Positions 1-10,572 of a DNA stretch of 64,000 nucleotides are shown here, piece by piece. Source of the DNA: Acrasis kona (Eukaryota; Heterolobosea; Eutetramitea; Acrasida; Acrasidae). The position numbers were made by a program, and so were the translations under genes. How positions within the stretch are numbered: position 1 is the first letter of the stretch; each line of letters starts with the position of its first letter. The DNA is taken from the NCBI GenBank assembly GCA_026419775.2, contig JAOPGA020001843.1, positions 21,156 through 85,155 of the forward strand. Direction: 5' to 3'. The notes under the pieces are model-generated. The model searched no databases, was not told the origin of the DNA, and saw nothing but the letters and a program-made list of their open reading frames with translations.

Positions 1-2759
1 CCACCACCTTCTTGTACAAGTGCAACAGTGGAGTTGGTAAAGTACAGGATTCATTCAGGTACAGAACCAGCGATCAAGTATTGAGCAACGATAATCAAAT
101 CACCATCAACGTTGTCAATAATGCACCCGTTGCATTAGATGATAATTACTTGTTGCATTGGACTCTTGCCGTATCAAACTTGCAAGTGACCGCCAACGAT
201 ACCGATATCGACGGTGATGCCATCACTATTAGCTCCTTCTCAACAACCACTCCGTTCGGTGCGTCCATCACTACCGATTCTAACAAGAAGCTATTGACTT
301 ACAGCATGACCAGCAAGCAGAGAATAAGTTCAGCACTCAATCAAGTAGATCGCTTCAGCTATGCCGTCACTGATTCCGTAGACGTCAGTAACACTGCCAA
401 CGTTGGTGTCACCTTGTACAACACTCCACCCGTCGCCAACCCACTCGCTCAAACAATTCAATGGAATCAAGTGGCCACCGGTACCTTATCATTCTCTGAC
501 CCAGATTCACTAGACACTGCAACTGTGTCGAGTCTCACTCTCAGAGTACAAAACACTGGATCTGTCCAACTGAACAATGCCAACACTGGTGCGGTCACTT
601 TCACTCCAAGTAATTCTCCAGGTACCACCACCACTTATAGCAACAATGTAATCGTGGACTATGTCGTTACCGACGGTCTATCCACTTCATCCAACACATG
701 GACCGTTACCGTCAAGAACACTGCACCAGTTGCGCAAAGCGTCACGAAGACTGTCAATCGCAACTACAACTCGCCCACCATGACCTTTACTGGAGTATTG
801 CCAAATCCAAATGACGCTGATGGAGATCCAGTAAGCATCTCTAGCATGTCGTTGGTACCAACCGAAAGAACAACACCATCATACAACCCAACTAGCAACT
901 CATTCTCATTGACAGTACCCGCTCTATTCACTGGTACCAAGGTCGTACAGTGGACCACCACCGATGGTCAACTCACATCCAGCGTTGCCACCTACACCAT
1001 CAACTATATTAACGCAGCGCCCACATGCACCAGTAATAGCGCAAGCACCTTCAAATTGGCTCCATACAACGTTAACGTTTTGAACGGATGCTCGGATGCC
1101 AACAACGATCCCATCACCGCAGTCACCCAATACACTCAAAGTCCAAGTGCAATCGGTACCTCATCACTATCATCATCAGGAGCGTTGTCATTCACATCAT
1201 CCGGTAAACAATCAGGACTGGTCACAATCACATACAGAGCAACCGATACCATCGACCAATCAACCGATACTACATTCTCCATCAATGTCGTCAACAGAGC
1301 ACCCACCGGTAAATCCGTCAGATATGAATTCAAGCAAGCGTACACCAACGATTACGAACACGTCATCAGCACCTTCTTGACCGACAGTAGTGCCTCCGAT
1401 CCAGATGCTGCCGATACGGTATCCATCTCTGATGTTAATGTAGGAACATGCCCAGGATCAGTATCGCTCAGAAGTGGCGTCATTTACTATAAACCTGGCG
1501 ATGCCACCTACAGCAACACTTGTGTTCTAAACGTCATCATTACCGACGACGACACCAATAACAAGCTAACCGCAACCGTTGGTGTCACCGTTTACATTTC
1601 CAGTCCAAGAACACCACCAAAGGCCAACGACGATTCCTATTCAGTTGATCAAGCAGCCGGTCAGATCGTTATCCCCGTCAGCAGCATGTTGAGCAACGAT
1701 GTAGCACCACCATCCACTGGCATTACATTCGCAGGATTAGTGCCATGCACCACCGGTTATTGCTACAAGACTCCAGTCTACTCTGCCTCCACTCAAAGCG
1801 TAACGCTCGAGGTGGATCGCTTCAATTGCATTGCTGACAAGTTCCAATATGCCATTCAAACAACCGATGCCTTCCAGGCACAGGACATTGCCACCGTGAC
1901 CGTCACCTTCACCAACTGCTACTGCAGATCACAGGTCGATATTTACTTTGTGCTTGATAACTCTGGTAGTATTGGTGAGTCCAACTGGAAGTTGGTGAGA
2001 AACTTTGCCTACAACATTACCCAAAAGTTGGAAATCAGCAGCGACAAGGTGAATGTTGGTTTCGTTGATTTTGGTAACAATGGTTACAACATTTTGACGT
2101 TGAGCAGCAACAAGAACACCATTCAGAACATGGCCAAGAACATGGGATACAGAGGAGAAGGTACGGCCACCAAATCAGGTCTATACGCAGCCATTGCTGA
2201 TATTACGGGCGTCCATCCTGCCAACAGAAGTACGGTTGGAACGGACGGAAAGACTCTAGTGGCAAAGGGTAGATACGGTGTGCCCAAGGTGTTGTTGTTG
2301 ATTACTGATGGTATGCCCAACATTCCATTCGGTAATAGTCCACAGAATGGATGGTACGGTAATCCAAGTAAGCAGTACATTGATTGTCAAACCGTTTACG
2401 CTGACGGTAACTCTAATCCAGTCAATTGTACACAGGGTGTGTTTGCACAGCAAATGACTCAGAAACCACAAGATTGTAGATACGCGTCCAACTCTGGTCT
2501 ACCTTGTTCTGATCCCACCTGGTACACAAATCAAATCAACTCTTGGAAGACTGCTCAGACCAGTCCTTATGGTGCTCAGTTCCCTTCGTGGAAGATTGTT
2601 GCCATGGGTATTGGAGATGCCGTTCAGACTGACTTTGGTAAGTCCATGTTGGCTGCCATGAACTACGACCACGACATCAACAATGTGGTTATGGTTGCAT
2701 GGAACAATTTGGAGAAAGCTGTGAGCACCTTGACCGATGCCGCCTGTAACTCGAATTAA
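1..2759 (+). CDS. Large surface protein with tandem Ig/cadherin-like repeats and C-terminal VWA domain (5' partial)
   Basis: The frame is open from base 3, so the 5' end lies outside the window and the apparent start is internal. At least six repeats of about 90-110 residues each begin with a linker such as NNAPVA, NTPPVA, NTAPVA or NRAPTG and carry a DxDGDxxxIS-type motif, typical of tandem Ig-like/cadherin-like modules of surface proteins. A von Willebrand factor A domain follows at about visible residues 645-905. It has an intact MIDAS: DNSGSIGES, then a Thr in GEGTATKSG, then the Asp of LLLITDG. No membrane anchor follows before the stop. AATAAA overlaps the stop region. Inferred role: adhesion or particle capture. 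The domain calls are strong, the ligand is unknown. Confidence 0.9.
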   Translation, partial: TTFLYKCNSGVGKVQDSFRYRTSDQVLSNDNQITINVVNNAPVALDDNYLLHWTLAVSNLQVTANDTDIDGDAITISSFSTTTPFGASITTDSNKKLLTYSMTSKQRISSALNQVDRFSYAVTDSVDVSNTANVGVTLYNTPPVANPLAQTIQWNQVATGTLSFSDPDSLDTATVSSLTLRVQNTGSVQLNNANTGAVTFTPSNSPGTTTTYSNNVIVDYVVTDGLSTSSNTWTVTVKNTAPVAQSVTKTVNRNYNSPTMTFTGVLPNPNDADGDPVSISSMSLVPTERTTPSYNPTSNSFSLTVPALFTGTKVVQWTTTDGQLTSSVATYTINYINAAPTCTSNSASTFKLAPYNVNVLNGCSDANNDPITAVTQYTQSPSAIGTSSLSSSGALSFTSSGKQSGLVTITYRATDTIDQSTDTTFSINVVNRAPTGKSVRYEFKQAYTNDYEHVISTFLTDSSASDPDAADTVSISDVNVGTCPGSVSLRSGVIYYKPGDATYSNTCVLNVIITDDDTNNKLTATVGVTVYISSPRTPPKANDDSYSVDQAAGQIVIPVSSMLSNDVAPPSTGITFAGLVPCTTGYCYKTPVYSASTQSVTLEVDRFNCIADKFQYAIQTTDAFQAQDIATVTVTFTNCYCRSQVDIYFVLDNSGSIGESNWKLVRNFAYNITQKLEISSDKVNVGFVDFGNNGYNILTLSSNKNTIQNMAKNMGYRGEGTATKSGLYAAIADITGVHPANRSTVGTDGKTLVAKGRYGVPKVLLLITDGMPNIPFGNSPQNGWYGNPSKQYIDCQTVYADGNSNPVNCTQGVFAQQMTQKPQDCRYASNSGLPCSDPTWYTNQINSWKTAQTSPYGAQFPSWKIVAMGIGDAVQTDFGKSMLAAMNYDHDINNVVMVAWNNLEKAVSTLTDAACNSN

Positions 2760-2990
2760 TAAATCATGTTTAAATTATTTTTTTATTATTTCTCTTGTGT
2801 AATTGTTCTATCATGGAGAGAGTGTTGTACTTGCAAGAAGAGGTGACACTGCGTCAAGACAAGGAATCTGCAAGTAGACTTACAAAAGCATGAATGGAAT
2901 AAATTGAATTTAAATATAAAATTTATTTTTAGATCACCAATTAAAGTTAAATTTTGACAGTTGGCATTCAAGCTGTCGACAAGCAATAAA

Positions 2991-3821
2991 ATGAACACAC
3001 ACAGCACAATAGCAGGTGATTTAGACTCTGACCACCAATTTATATTGTCAATGAGAAAGCGAACTTCGTCAAAAGTACCCGTTTGGAATTATGGAGAAGA
3101 TCCAGATGTTACGATATCGCCAGAAAGACCACAATTAATAAAGTTGCCACCGATCCCAAGAATACTTCCACCTATTCCAACAATAAATCTCAAACCCACC
3201 TCGCCGGAACCTCCAGGGGAGTCTGAATCAAACCTTGTCGGAACAGGACCTCATGCTGATCAAGTAATCAATGACACAGTACCTTGGTCGACTACTAGAT
3301 TTAAATTTGAACCAGTGCTCACAAACAATACAGAATACAAAATGCTTGAAGTACTTAATGAAAATTACAAGCCAATTTACCGTGTAATGCTGTTCTTTAA
3401 TCCTGCGATGATACACATACTAGATGATGAAGATGGCATGTTCATGACCATTCAGCAGAAGTTACTTTGCTTACATCCGGAGTTTACTATAAAATTACTA
3501 GGTTCAAAATGTTCGAAATGTACGCAAAGGTATAAGTTGAATTATAAAAAGTTCAATTACACCAAGAATGAAGGTGGTACTTTGAAGATGATTGGAGATT
3601 TTGGTAGTCATTTTGAGATCTATGACCAAAGCAAGATTACAGCTAAACTATGGGATATGCACGACTGCTACAAGCTGGATATCGAGAAATGTAGCAACTC
3701 TGAGCTCCCGCATATGATTGCCTTATGTTCGATTATGCTGTTGCAAAAGGAGATAGGAACACTCGGTGGAAAACAAGTAATTATCAGCAACCATGCCAAA
3801 CAAATGTTAAAAATAAAATAG
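2991..3821 (+). CDS. LURP-one-related / tubby-C-like domain protein
   Basis: Predicted 276-residue protein. I start at the ATG at 2991; the frame is open further upstream, but without an ATG. Residues 1-80 are Pro-rich and low complexity (LPPIPRILPPIP). From about residue 105 the sequence fits the LURP-one/phospholipid scramblase fold: a YRVMLFF strand, the DDEDG turn, MTIQQKLLCLHPEF (compare the family DxxGxxLxTIrrKlLsLhp pattern), then short beta-strand blocks to the end. The family is a 12-stranded barrel around a hydrophobic helix, generally linked to membranes or lipids. The specific role is unknown. No intron or signal peptide is seen. A tRNA gene on the other strand follows closely. 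Confidence 0.65.
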   Translation: MNTHSTIAGDLDSDHQFILSMRKRTSSKVPVWNYGEDPDVTISPERPQLIKLPPIPRILPPIPTINLKPTSPEPPGESESNLVGTGPHADQVINDTVPWSTTRFKFEPVLTNNTEYKMLEVLNENYKPIYRVMLFFNPAMIHILDDEDGMFMTIQQKLLCLHPEFTIKLLGSKCSKCTQRYKLNYKKFNYTKNEGGTLKMIGDFGSHFEIYDQSKITAKLWDMHDCYKLDIEKCSNSELPHMIALCSIMLLQKEIGTLGGKQVIISNHAKQMLKIK

Positions 3822-3855
3822 ACGATTCCAATGCCAAAAGATAAATGCTGGTGAC

Positions 3856-3860
3856 AAAAA
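3856..3860 (-). terminator. RNA polymerase III T5 terminator of tRNA-Tyr
   Basis: Five T on the minus strand, 17 nt beyond the tRNA 3' end. This is the expected Pol III termination signal. Confidence 0.7.
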
Positions 3861-3877
3861 GCAGGTGTATAAAATGT

Positions 3878-3971
3878 TCCGACCTGCCGGAATCGAACCA
3901 GCGACTTCATGATGTTTGACATACTACAGTCACGCACTCTGTATTGTAAAAACCAACTGAGTTAAGGTCGG
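3878..3971 (-). tRNA. tRNA-Tyr (GUA) with anticodon-loop intron and an extra 11-nt D-loop insertion
   Basis: The minus strand folds into a full cloverleaf. The acceptor stem is CCGACCT/AGGTCGG with discriminator A. The D stem is ACTC/GAGT, the anticodon stem CGTGA/TCATG, and the T arm GCTGG-TTCGATT-CCGGC. The anticodon GTA is at 3925-3927. A 10-nt intron (3914-3923) follows position 37, the canonical site for eukaryotic tRNA-Tyr. A second insertion of 11 nt (3941-3951) sits in the D loop between T20 and A21. Removing both leaves exactly 73 nt. A T5 run on the transcript strand (3856-3860) gives a Pol III terminator. The second insertion is very unusual. Confidence 0.93.
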
Positions 3972-4110
3972 AATATAGTTCTTTATATATATAATTTGGT
4001 AAGTATGTTGTATGCAAACTTGAATTTAAAAACTTAATTTATTAATACAACTTAAAAGTTGATGGAAAGAGTTAAATGTGGCCTACAACATTAAAAACAA
4101 ACAGCTCACA

Positions 4111-4737
4111 ATGCTAATTGATAGACGCGACAGGGCTATTGTGTCAAGAGAAATTAACAACACATTATCTTTACTGAAGCAGAATAATGATGACAAGAAA
4201 GAGCGATATGAGAAGCTTGAAAAAGAAAAGAAGAGTGTTATGAGTTTATTCTGTAGTAAGAAGAAGCTTAACAGGATATCAAGCGACTTAGAGGTTATAA
4301 ATGGGGAGATGTATGAAACTCATCAAGATAACATGATCATATGCAATGTTTGTTTGGAAGCTAAACATAAAGAATGCTCATATACATGTGAAACTTGTCA
4401 AAAGCCTACATGTAATCGTTGCGTACTCTCTTACATCCGTAGTAATAGAGAGAGTAAGTGTTTGGACGCTCATTGTGATAAACAAATTCCATCTGATCTA
4501 TTAAGGTTGTTATCTAATGAGAAGGAGTTACATGGTTTATTGCTATGTATTGATGGTTGTAAGTACTGCTCTACTAGACATGAAAGTGAAGATGAAAAGT
4601 CAAAACGTGTTGTAAAGAGCTTTAGAAAATGCCCTGGATGTAAAGCGCCTACTGAAAAAATTGGTGGTTGCAGTAACATGCAATGTTTATGTGGAAGAAA
4701 TTATTTTTATCCAGACTTCATGAAGCGTGTAAATTGA
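4111..4737 (+). CDS. RBR/IBR-type zinc-finger protein, short or truncated
   Basis: About 208 residues from the ATG at 4111; a longer open frame begins at a GTG at 4078. Residues 1-80 are charged and helical (EKLEKEKKS). Then comes a RING1-like block (CNVCLEAKHKECSYTCETCQKPTCNRC) and a C-terminal block CPGCKAPTEKIGGCSNMQCLCG, which matches RING2 of RBR E3 ligases (CPxCxxPTEKxGGCxHMxC). The usual His of GGCxHM is Asn here. The protein stops shortly after CLCG, where RBR proteins carry more Cys/His ligands, and I see no intron leading to a further exon. It may be a truncated ligase or a pseudogene. No AATAAA follows at once. Confidence 0.55.
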   Translation: MLIDRRDRAIVSREINNTLSLLKQNNDDKKERYEKLEKEKKSVMSLFCSKKKLNRISSDLEVINGEMYETHQDNMIICNVCLEAKHKECSYTCETCQKPTCNRCVLSYIRSNRESKCLDAHCDKQIPSDLLRLLSNEKELHGLLLCIDGCKYCSTRHESEDEKSKRVVKSFRKCPGCKAPTEKIGGCSNMQCLCGRNYFYPDFMKRVN

Positions 4738-5242
4738 ATAAATTGTTCTCTTTCCTATTGTTGGTGCTGATTCAACGAGTAAAGCAAAACTGTTGCCACA
4801 GCAGTGTGGAATACAGAACCTTAGTAACGTCTCTCATTCCCTCAGGCACCAACGTCTTTTATTGTAATCTAGGTGACATTTCAATATACTGGTGAGTATT
4901 TTAATTTTATGGTGAGAAACCTGATTGCGTTGTTTCTTCAAGGCTGTCACAAACCCAAAAATAACTCAATGTCAACGAAATTTATATTCTGAGTCGTTTA
5001 TGTATGTGTCCTTCATTGCCGGCAATGAATCATGCGTGTAATTGAGTTAATATACAAGAAAATACCATAGTCTGCAAATGATGTAGTGTCAAATTCAGAA
5101 CTTGCAAGATTAGGCAGATGGACGACCTGTCAACAGGTTAATATTCTTTGGTTTTTCACAACTATCCATATTACACAGCACGTTGAGTATTTTAATTACG
5201 TGTGCTTTGGTGAAAAAGGGAAAGTTGTTATAGTATTTGTAT
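4738..5242. other. Intergenic, no supported gene
   Basis: AT-rich stretch with short open fr​ames only. Nothing convincing in either strand; the frames lack family motifs and splice-site support. Confidence 0.5.
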
Positions 5243-5834
5243 TCATAAGCTCTTCCACCACCACTCATGAAAGATTCTATCACTTTCATAGAAAACGTTG
5301 TACCCGCGTAAAATTACTACGTCAAAATAAAGATTTCGATTTAAATCCCTTATTACATCAGACAATCCATAAAGCATGGCGCGAGGTTGTTTGGATATTG
5401 AAGAGGTGAGTTTTCCTTCACAGTGTTTGTCCATAACGCCACATTCGTCCGCAGCAATTCCGATTCGATCAAATGTTTTACAAATAATGCAACTTTCTTC
5501 CTGTTTATCTCATCAACGTTCTTATTTATCGACTTGATAAGTTCAACGTAAGAATTGTCATATAGATTATACCTATCGGCTGCCGTAATATATATCAAAT
5601 ATCCAACAGCAGCAGTTTTAATGATTTTGTGCGTTTTTCCACAGCCGGTCACCAATAAGCATAATCGGCGCTCTTTCCACATTGCCAGTACGCCACAACT
5701 CTTCATCAACTCCATCATCCAACAGACCAAACAATTCCACTGATGGTGCGCCCTTATGGATGGGCAAGTCTGCCTTCAATCTATTAAATTTCAATACACA
5801 AGTCCACCGAACTTTCAATTTTATAATTGACCGT
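5243..5834 (-). pseudogene. Decayed P-loop protein fragment (crinkler-like)
   Basis: Coding-like sequence is spread over three frames of the minus strand. One frame carries ADLPIHKGAPSVELFGLLDD and ERAPIMLIG. The next continues with VTGCGKTH, a Walker A motif, then IIKTAAVGYLIYI. The switch near 5653 would be repaired by one G fewer in a GG pair. A third frame continues with SISKQPRAMLYGLSDVIRDL after a second break near 5430. The P-loop followed by a short strand resembles the NTPase part of crinkler (CRN)-type proteins. That assignment is inference from a weak match. No start codon is obvious. I read it as a decayed fragment rather than a live gene. Confidence 0.5.
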
Positions 5835-6195
5835 CACTATACTGGTTGTGAAGGAGAAAGGATTACAATTACGCAGACAAGCTATTTAATGGAATGGTGA
5901 ACAAACCTGTACAAAGACAGAGAGAATACAATGTACTATAATAAATTAAACAAATTTACTTATTATTGGATGTATTNGATCGCTGTATATTGAGCTAGAA
6001 TGGTTAGTATTTTTTGCTGGTGTTGTTGGCCTATTTTGATCTTTAATGAGCTTTCTTTACAATCGGTTGTTATTATTTTTATTTTTTCTAAAATTATTCA
6101 ATTTATTTTTATTCCGGATATTATTTAACCTACCGAGATGAAGTACAAATAGAACAGAGAGATAGCCATAGAGACAAAAATTAAAAAACACAACA
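5835..6195. other. Intergenic AT-rich stretch with one ambiguous base
   Basis: No coding signal seen. The sequence has an N at 5977 and very T-rich runs at 6060-6120, probably the promoter region and 5' UTR of the FAD oxidoreductase that follows. Confidence 0.5.
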
Positions 6196-7600
6196 ATGAA
6201 CCCCCCAGGATCAGCAAAAAAAAGAGTATGTATCGTCGGATCAGGAGCTGCCGGTCTTTCAGCAGCTTGGAGTTTTTCAAGACATCCAGATCAATTTGAC
6301 GTTGAAGTTTGGGACAAACTAGAACAAGCAGGTGGTGTAGCAACCAGTATCGATCTAAAAGACTACGGTACTTATATTAATGACGGTGTGCAAGGTGGAT
6401 CGCCAGTGTACAGAAATACAATTCAAATGATGGACCAAGTTGGCATGAAGTGTGCTCCGATTCAAATGAAGTTTTCTTTTGGACAATACGAGAACGCATG
6501 GAACAACACACACAAGACAGAACTTCAAGAAAGATTTGCAGACGAGATCGCCAAGTTCGAAAAGGTTATTAAGATTGTAGACAAGATGATGTTTATCTTT
6601 GCTTTCGTCCCAATATGGGTTGTGATGAAGATGTTCAGATTCTCAGACGAATTCGCTAATTTGATGGTATACCCATTGGTCGCATTGTTCTTTGGAACTG
6701 GCAACCAATCTGAGCGCGTGTCCGCTGCCATTGTTACGCAAATCTGGTTGAACCCAGAGGCACGCATGTTCAACTACGACAAGGAGCGCATGGTCGCCGA
6801 AGCAGCTGACATGATTGCTTTCCCAAAGCTAGGAGAATTCTACACCCGTTTACAACATCAAGCAGAAGAGGCTGGAAATGTAAAGTTCTTCTTCAATAGA
6901 CCAGTTGGTAGGATTTACAGAGACAACACTAAGGGAAGGAAAGTAACCGTTTTCAACCAAGAGGGAGACATTAGGGAGTCATACGACTACATCGTAATGG
7001 CTTGTGATGCTGAGACTGCTTTAAAGATTTTGGACAAGCCTTCATTCTTGGAGAGAACCGCCTTGGGCAACGTTGAGTACTACAATGACATTTCCATCAC
7101 CCACGAGGACGAAGATTACATGAACAGACACAATGACCTGCAACTAAAGGAACGTAACGATCAATACTTTATTCACCAATACTCTCCAGAGTCTAGCCTA
7201 ATGGAAATGTCGTTCAACTTGACCAACTACCAACCACAACTCAAAGGATTCCAAAAGAACATTTTCCAAACAATCTTTTTGAACGATAAAATGATGGACA
7301 AATGGACCATTGACGATATTGACAAGGACAAGATTATCGCTGAAAAATGGTGGAGACAATTTTCCCATGCATGGAAGCACTTTTTGATCACTGTTCCGTT
7401 GATTCGTTTTATTCAAGGATCAGGTTACGGAACGACATACTATTGTGGCGCCTATACTATTGCTTAATCTACATGAGATGGCTGTCATTTCCGGTCTGGC
7501 TGCCGCGCAAAGGTTAGGAGCTGACTATCCTTTCGAGAAGGACGAGCAAGCGAAGAAGTACTTCGATTTGTATTATATGGCCTGTCACAAATTGTTTTAA
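6196..7600 (+). CDS. FAD-dependent amine-oxidase-like oxidoreductase, one-base frameshift near its 3' end
   Basis: The N-terminus has a dinucleotide-binding fold, CIVGSGAAGLSAAWSF, followed by the acidic strand end EVWDKLEQAGGVA. This is typical of flavin amine-oxidase/COG2907-type oxidoreductases. A hydrophobic segment lies near residues 130-155. The frame hits TAA at 7465-7467. Skipping one T there (7465) restores 44 more codons: NLHEMAVISGLAAAQRLGAD... ending at TAA 7598-7600. This matches the family C-terminus (a HE-x-A-x-x-SGLAAA motif that helps bind FAD). AATAAA follows at once. The break is either a sequencing indel in TT or a recent mutation. Substrate unknown. Confidence 0.85.
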
Positions 7601-7670
7601 ATAAATAAAACGTTTTAGGTGATATATCTTGTGCTTTATCTTGTGTTCTATTTGATTGTCTTTGTAAAGA

Positions 7671-10443
7671 ATGTGGGGAAGGTTGTCATCAATCGGTCAT
7701 GGGTTGCAGGAGTTTACTAGAGAAGTCATAGCACCGGTAGATGAGGACAGCGATGATGATATTGACAGTCCAAACAAACTGTCACCAAATACACCAAATG
7801 ATTATGAGGTGCGTGTTATTCTTCTACATTTCATTTGATGTTCGACTTGTGTAGCAGCAGCAAAAGTACCAAGCGATATTGCAGCAGCAAAGATTGCAAC
7901 TAAATCAGCAATCTCCACAAAAGCAACCTATTCAGTTGCAACAACCACGTCAGCAGTCCCCAATAACCCAAGTAGAAGCCCCACAACAACCTATTGTACA
8001 ACAAACACAGAGCGTTGATGATTTAAAAAATGAACTTTATTTGCAGCAGGTACAATTATAAAGCTATTGGTCGATAACAAATTAGAACGAGTGCCAGCAA
8101 CTACGCATGAGGTTGGAACAGCAAACATTACAAAACAATCAACAAATGCAGCAGATGAAACAAACCTTTGATCACATGCTACAAGAAGCAGAGGTAACAA
8201 GTCACACACTCAACATTTTTAACGTGCAAAGCAAAAAAGAATTACCAATGAGGACGTCTTGAAGGATCAAATACAGCATTTAAACACTACACTAAAACGT
8301 ATAATAGTGTGATCTTTATTACTAAAGCATCTAGAAAAAGAACAATACCTACAGATTGTGGAGCGATCCCCATCACCCATGGCAAAGCAAAAGACACCAG
8401 AAACCTCAAATGTAGATGAGGATGCAGAGTTGGAGGCAATGACTGTTGCTTTTGAGGCGCTATTAGGTCCGACCATTGATGATTTTGACCAAGATGGGAA
8501 CGAAGTAAGTTGGAACTACTTTAATAATAACTTTCCGTTAGAATGTACTCGTTACGTTGGCACCACCGTCCGTGCGGGAAGAATTATGGTCACTTTTATG
8601 CGATCACTTTGACAAGAAGATCATTGCACAAAAAACACTACATTCCCTCAAGCAGGAAACCGAAGACATTCTCAAGGAGCATAACGTTTCTGACATTTTT
8701 GAATTGATTGATGGCATGAAAAAAGGTGCGTTGATCTCTATATTCATGCTAACCACTCTATAGATAAAATGAATGCTGAGATCTCTACTTCACAAACAGA
8801 GTTGGAAGTTAATCGTGTCAAAAGACTAATGTCGGAGGTTAACAGAAAATACGAATTCCTGTTGAACGGACTTGCTGACGCTTTGAAGAAACTAAACATA
8901 CTACCCAACGAAACAGTCATCAATCCTGACACCATCAACATGAAAGGTAAACCTTCGTTTCCAATCATTAACACTTTTAGAATTGTTAGAGTTTGTAAAC
9001 GGCATCAGCGAAAGACTTTCACAAGGACAACAATGTTCCATCACACTCCACGAAGCCGCTAGATTTTTGAATGTGGATCCCAACGTACCTGTCGAAATAT
9101 CAGTACCTGCCTCAATCACAGAGATGGTGAACCTATCAAACCAACTCATGAACAAACTTTCTAGACTCGAAGAAGAGAAATTAAACTTGATGGAAAATCA
9201 AAACTCTGTAGAAACCTTTGCCAGATCACAAATGGAGGAATTGAATAAAAAGTTGAGGGAAGCTCAAAGGTTTGTTGCTGGTGTGCACAATGAATCTAAC
9301 ACAATTAGTATTTCGGACCATTCACACAAACAGTTGAAACAAGTGCAGAATCAATTAGAATTTTCATTGTCCGAAAAACAAAATGAAGTAAGTGTTGTTG
9401 TTGATGAAATCATTAACCCCCATTAGATTAATCAGTTACATCAGGCCGTTGCCAATGCCAACTCTGAAAAGATTAGAATGAGCGAGGCCCAACAACAAGA
9501 GTCACAAATCGTACAATCACTTCAATCAGAGTAAACATTAATCACCAATCATCATGACCATTTCTATAGATTGGATCAAACGAGAGAACGGGAGAGATTA
9601 TTGCAACAAAAAAGACAACAATTGAATGCGGAGATTGACAAGTTGAATCAAACCATTTCCTCACAAAATACTTCCATCAAGAGTTTAGAAGCAAGTTTAG
9701 AACAATTGGAAAGTGTTCTCGGTCAACTTCAATCAGGTTTGTATTTATCGCGTACTTTCATTCATCATCATCATCATGATAGAGGGCGAGACCGAAACCA
9801 ATCAACTACGAAAGATTATCAATCAACACAATAGTACCATATCATCGCTCAAGGCAGAATTAGAGTCTTCGAAATCACTCAAATCGGAATTAGAATTACA
9901 AAAGTCAAATTACTCAAAGTTAGAGGCAGAAGTACAACGAAGAAGCGTTTATACCGATGAAGTGCTCGGAAGATGTAAGTCATGTTGACATTTCGTTGTA
10001 ACATTCTAGTCGAAACCATGAAGCAAATGTTACATGATGCAGTCGGAAGGGTGAATGATGACAACTTGATTGATAAGAGAGCCTTGTGTAGATTGTTGAT
10101 TGCCTTGTCGGAGAATAAAAATACGCAAACAGCAGAAATGATAATAAACATGTTACGTGTGCAGGGCGAAGATAAGGTTCATTTGTTGAATTTCTTGTCC
10201 AAGGGAACAGTATCGAAGCGTGTGCAGTCTGGTTGGTTTTCTTCATCCGTTGCACCATCTCCTCGTCCAAGAGGAAGTAGCGGTCAGAATTCATCCCTCT
10301 CTCACATGTGGTTGCAATTTATGAAGGAAGAGGCCACCGGTTCGCCCAAAGTGGCAGATCTACCCAAAGTACCATTTCCTTTGCCGAGCCCAGATGAGAT
10401 ACCTTCTCCCACAGTGGCACCCAGTCCTAATGTTTTCAAATAA
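7671..10443 (+). CDS. Golgin of GMAP-210/Rud3 type (12 exons)
   Basis: Exons: 7671-7808, 7855-8049, 8086-8193, 8232-8298, 8335-8504, 8542-8725, 8764-8946, 8981-9387, 9427-9530, 9570-9736, 9783-9974, 10010-10443. All joins keep frame and give 782 residues. The N-terminus (MWGRLSSIGHGLQEFTREV) is an amphipathic stretch like the lipid-packing sensor of GMAP-210. A Gln-rich part and long coiled coil follow. The C-terminal block at about residues 640-690 (LIDKRALCRLLIALSE...AEMIINMLRVQGEDK) resembles the GRAB domain that binds ARF/Arl GTPases. A Ser/Pro-rich tail ends the protein. Inferred role: vesicle tethering at the Golgi. AATAAA-like sequence overlaps the stop. Some codon-split introns were placed by frame and consensus only. 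Confidence 0.8.
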
Positions 10444-10572
10444 AAGTTTAATTTTGTAAATAATGTTCGTAAAGTGATGCAGTCAGTGCGTCTTCGGCAA
10501 TGTTTAATGCCCTTCGGAGTTAATCAGGAAAATAATTTCCTAGTTCAACTAAAAAATTGAGTGGAACGTCAA

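Noticed and set aside
5086-5409. 107-aa plus-strand frame ending at a good donor (GAG/GTGAGT)
   Set aside because: No family motif. The opposite strand carries better protein signal (P-loop remnant).
7462-7470. Programmed +1 frameshift at GCT-TAA in the FAD oxidoreductase
   Set aside because: No slippery or stimulatory signal is seen, and other genes show similar homopolymer breaks. An indel error is simpler.
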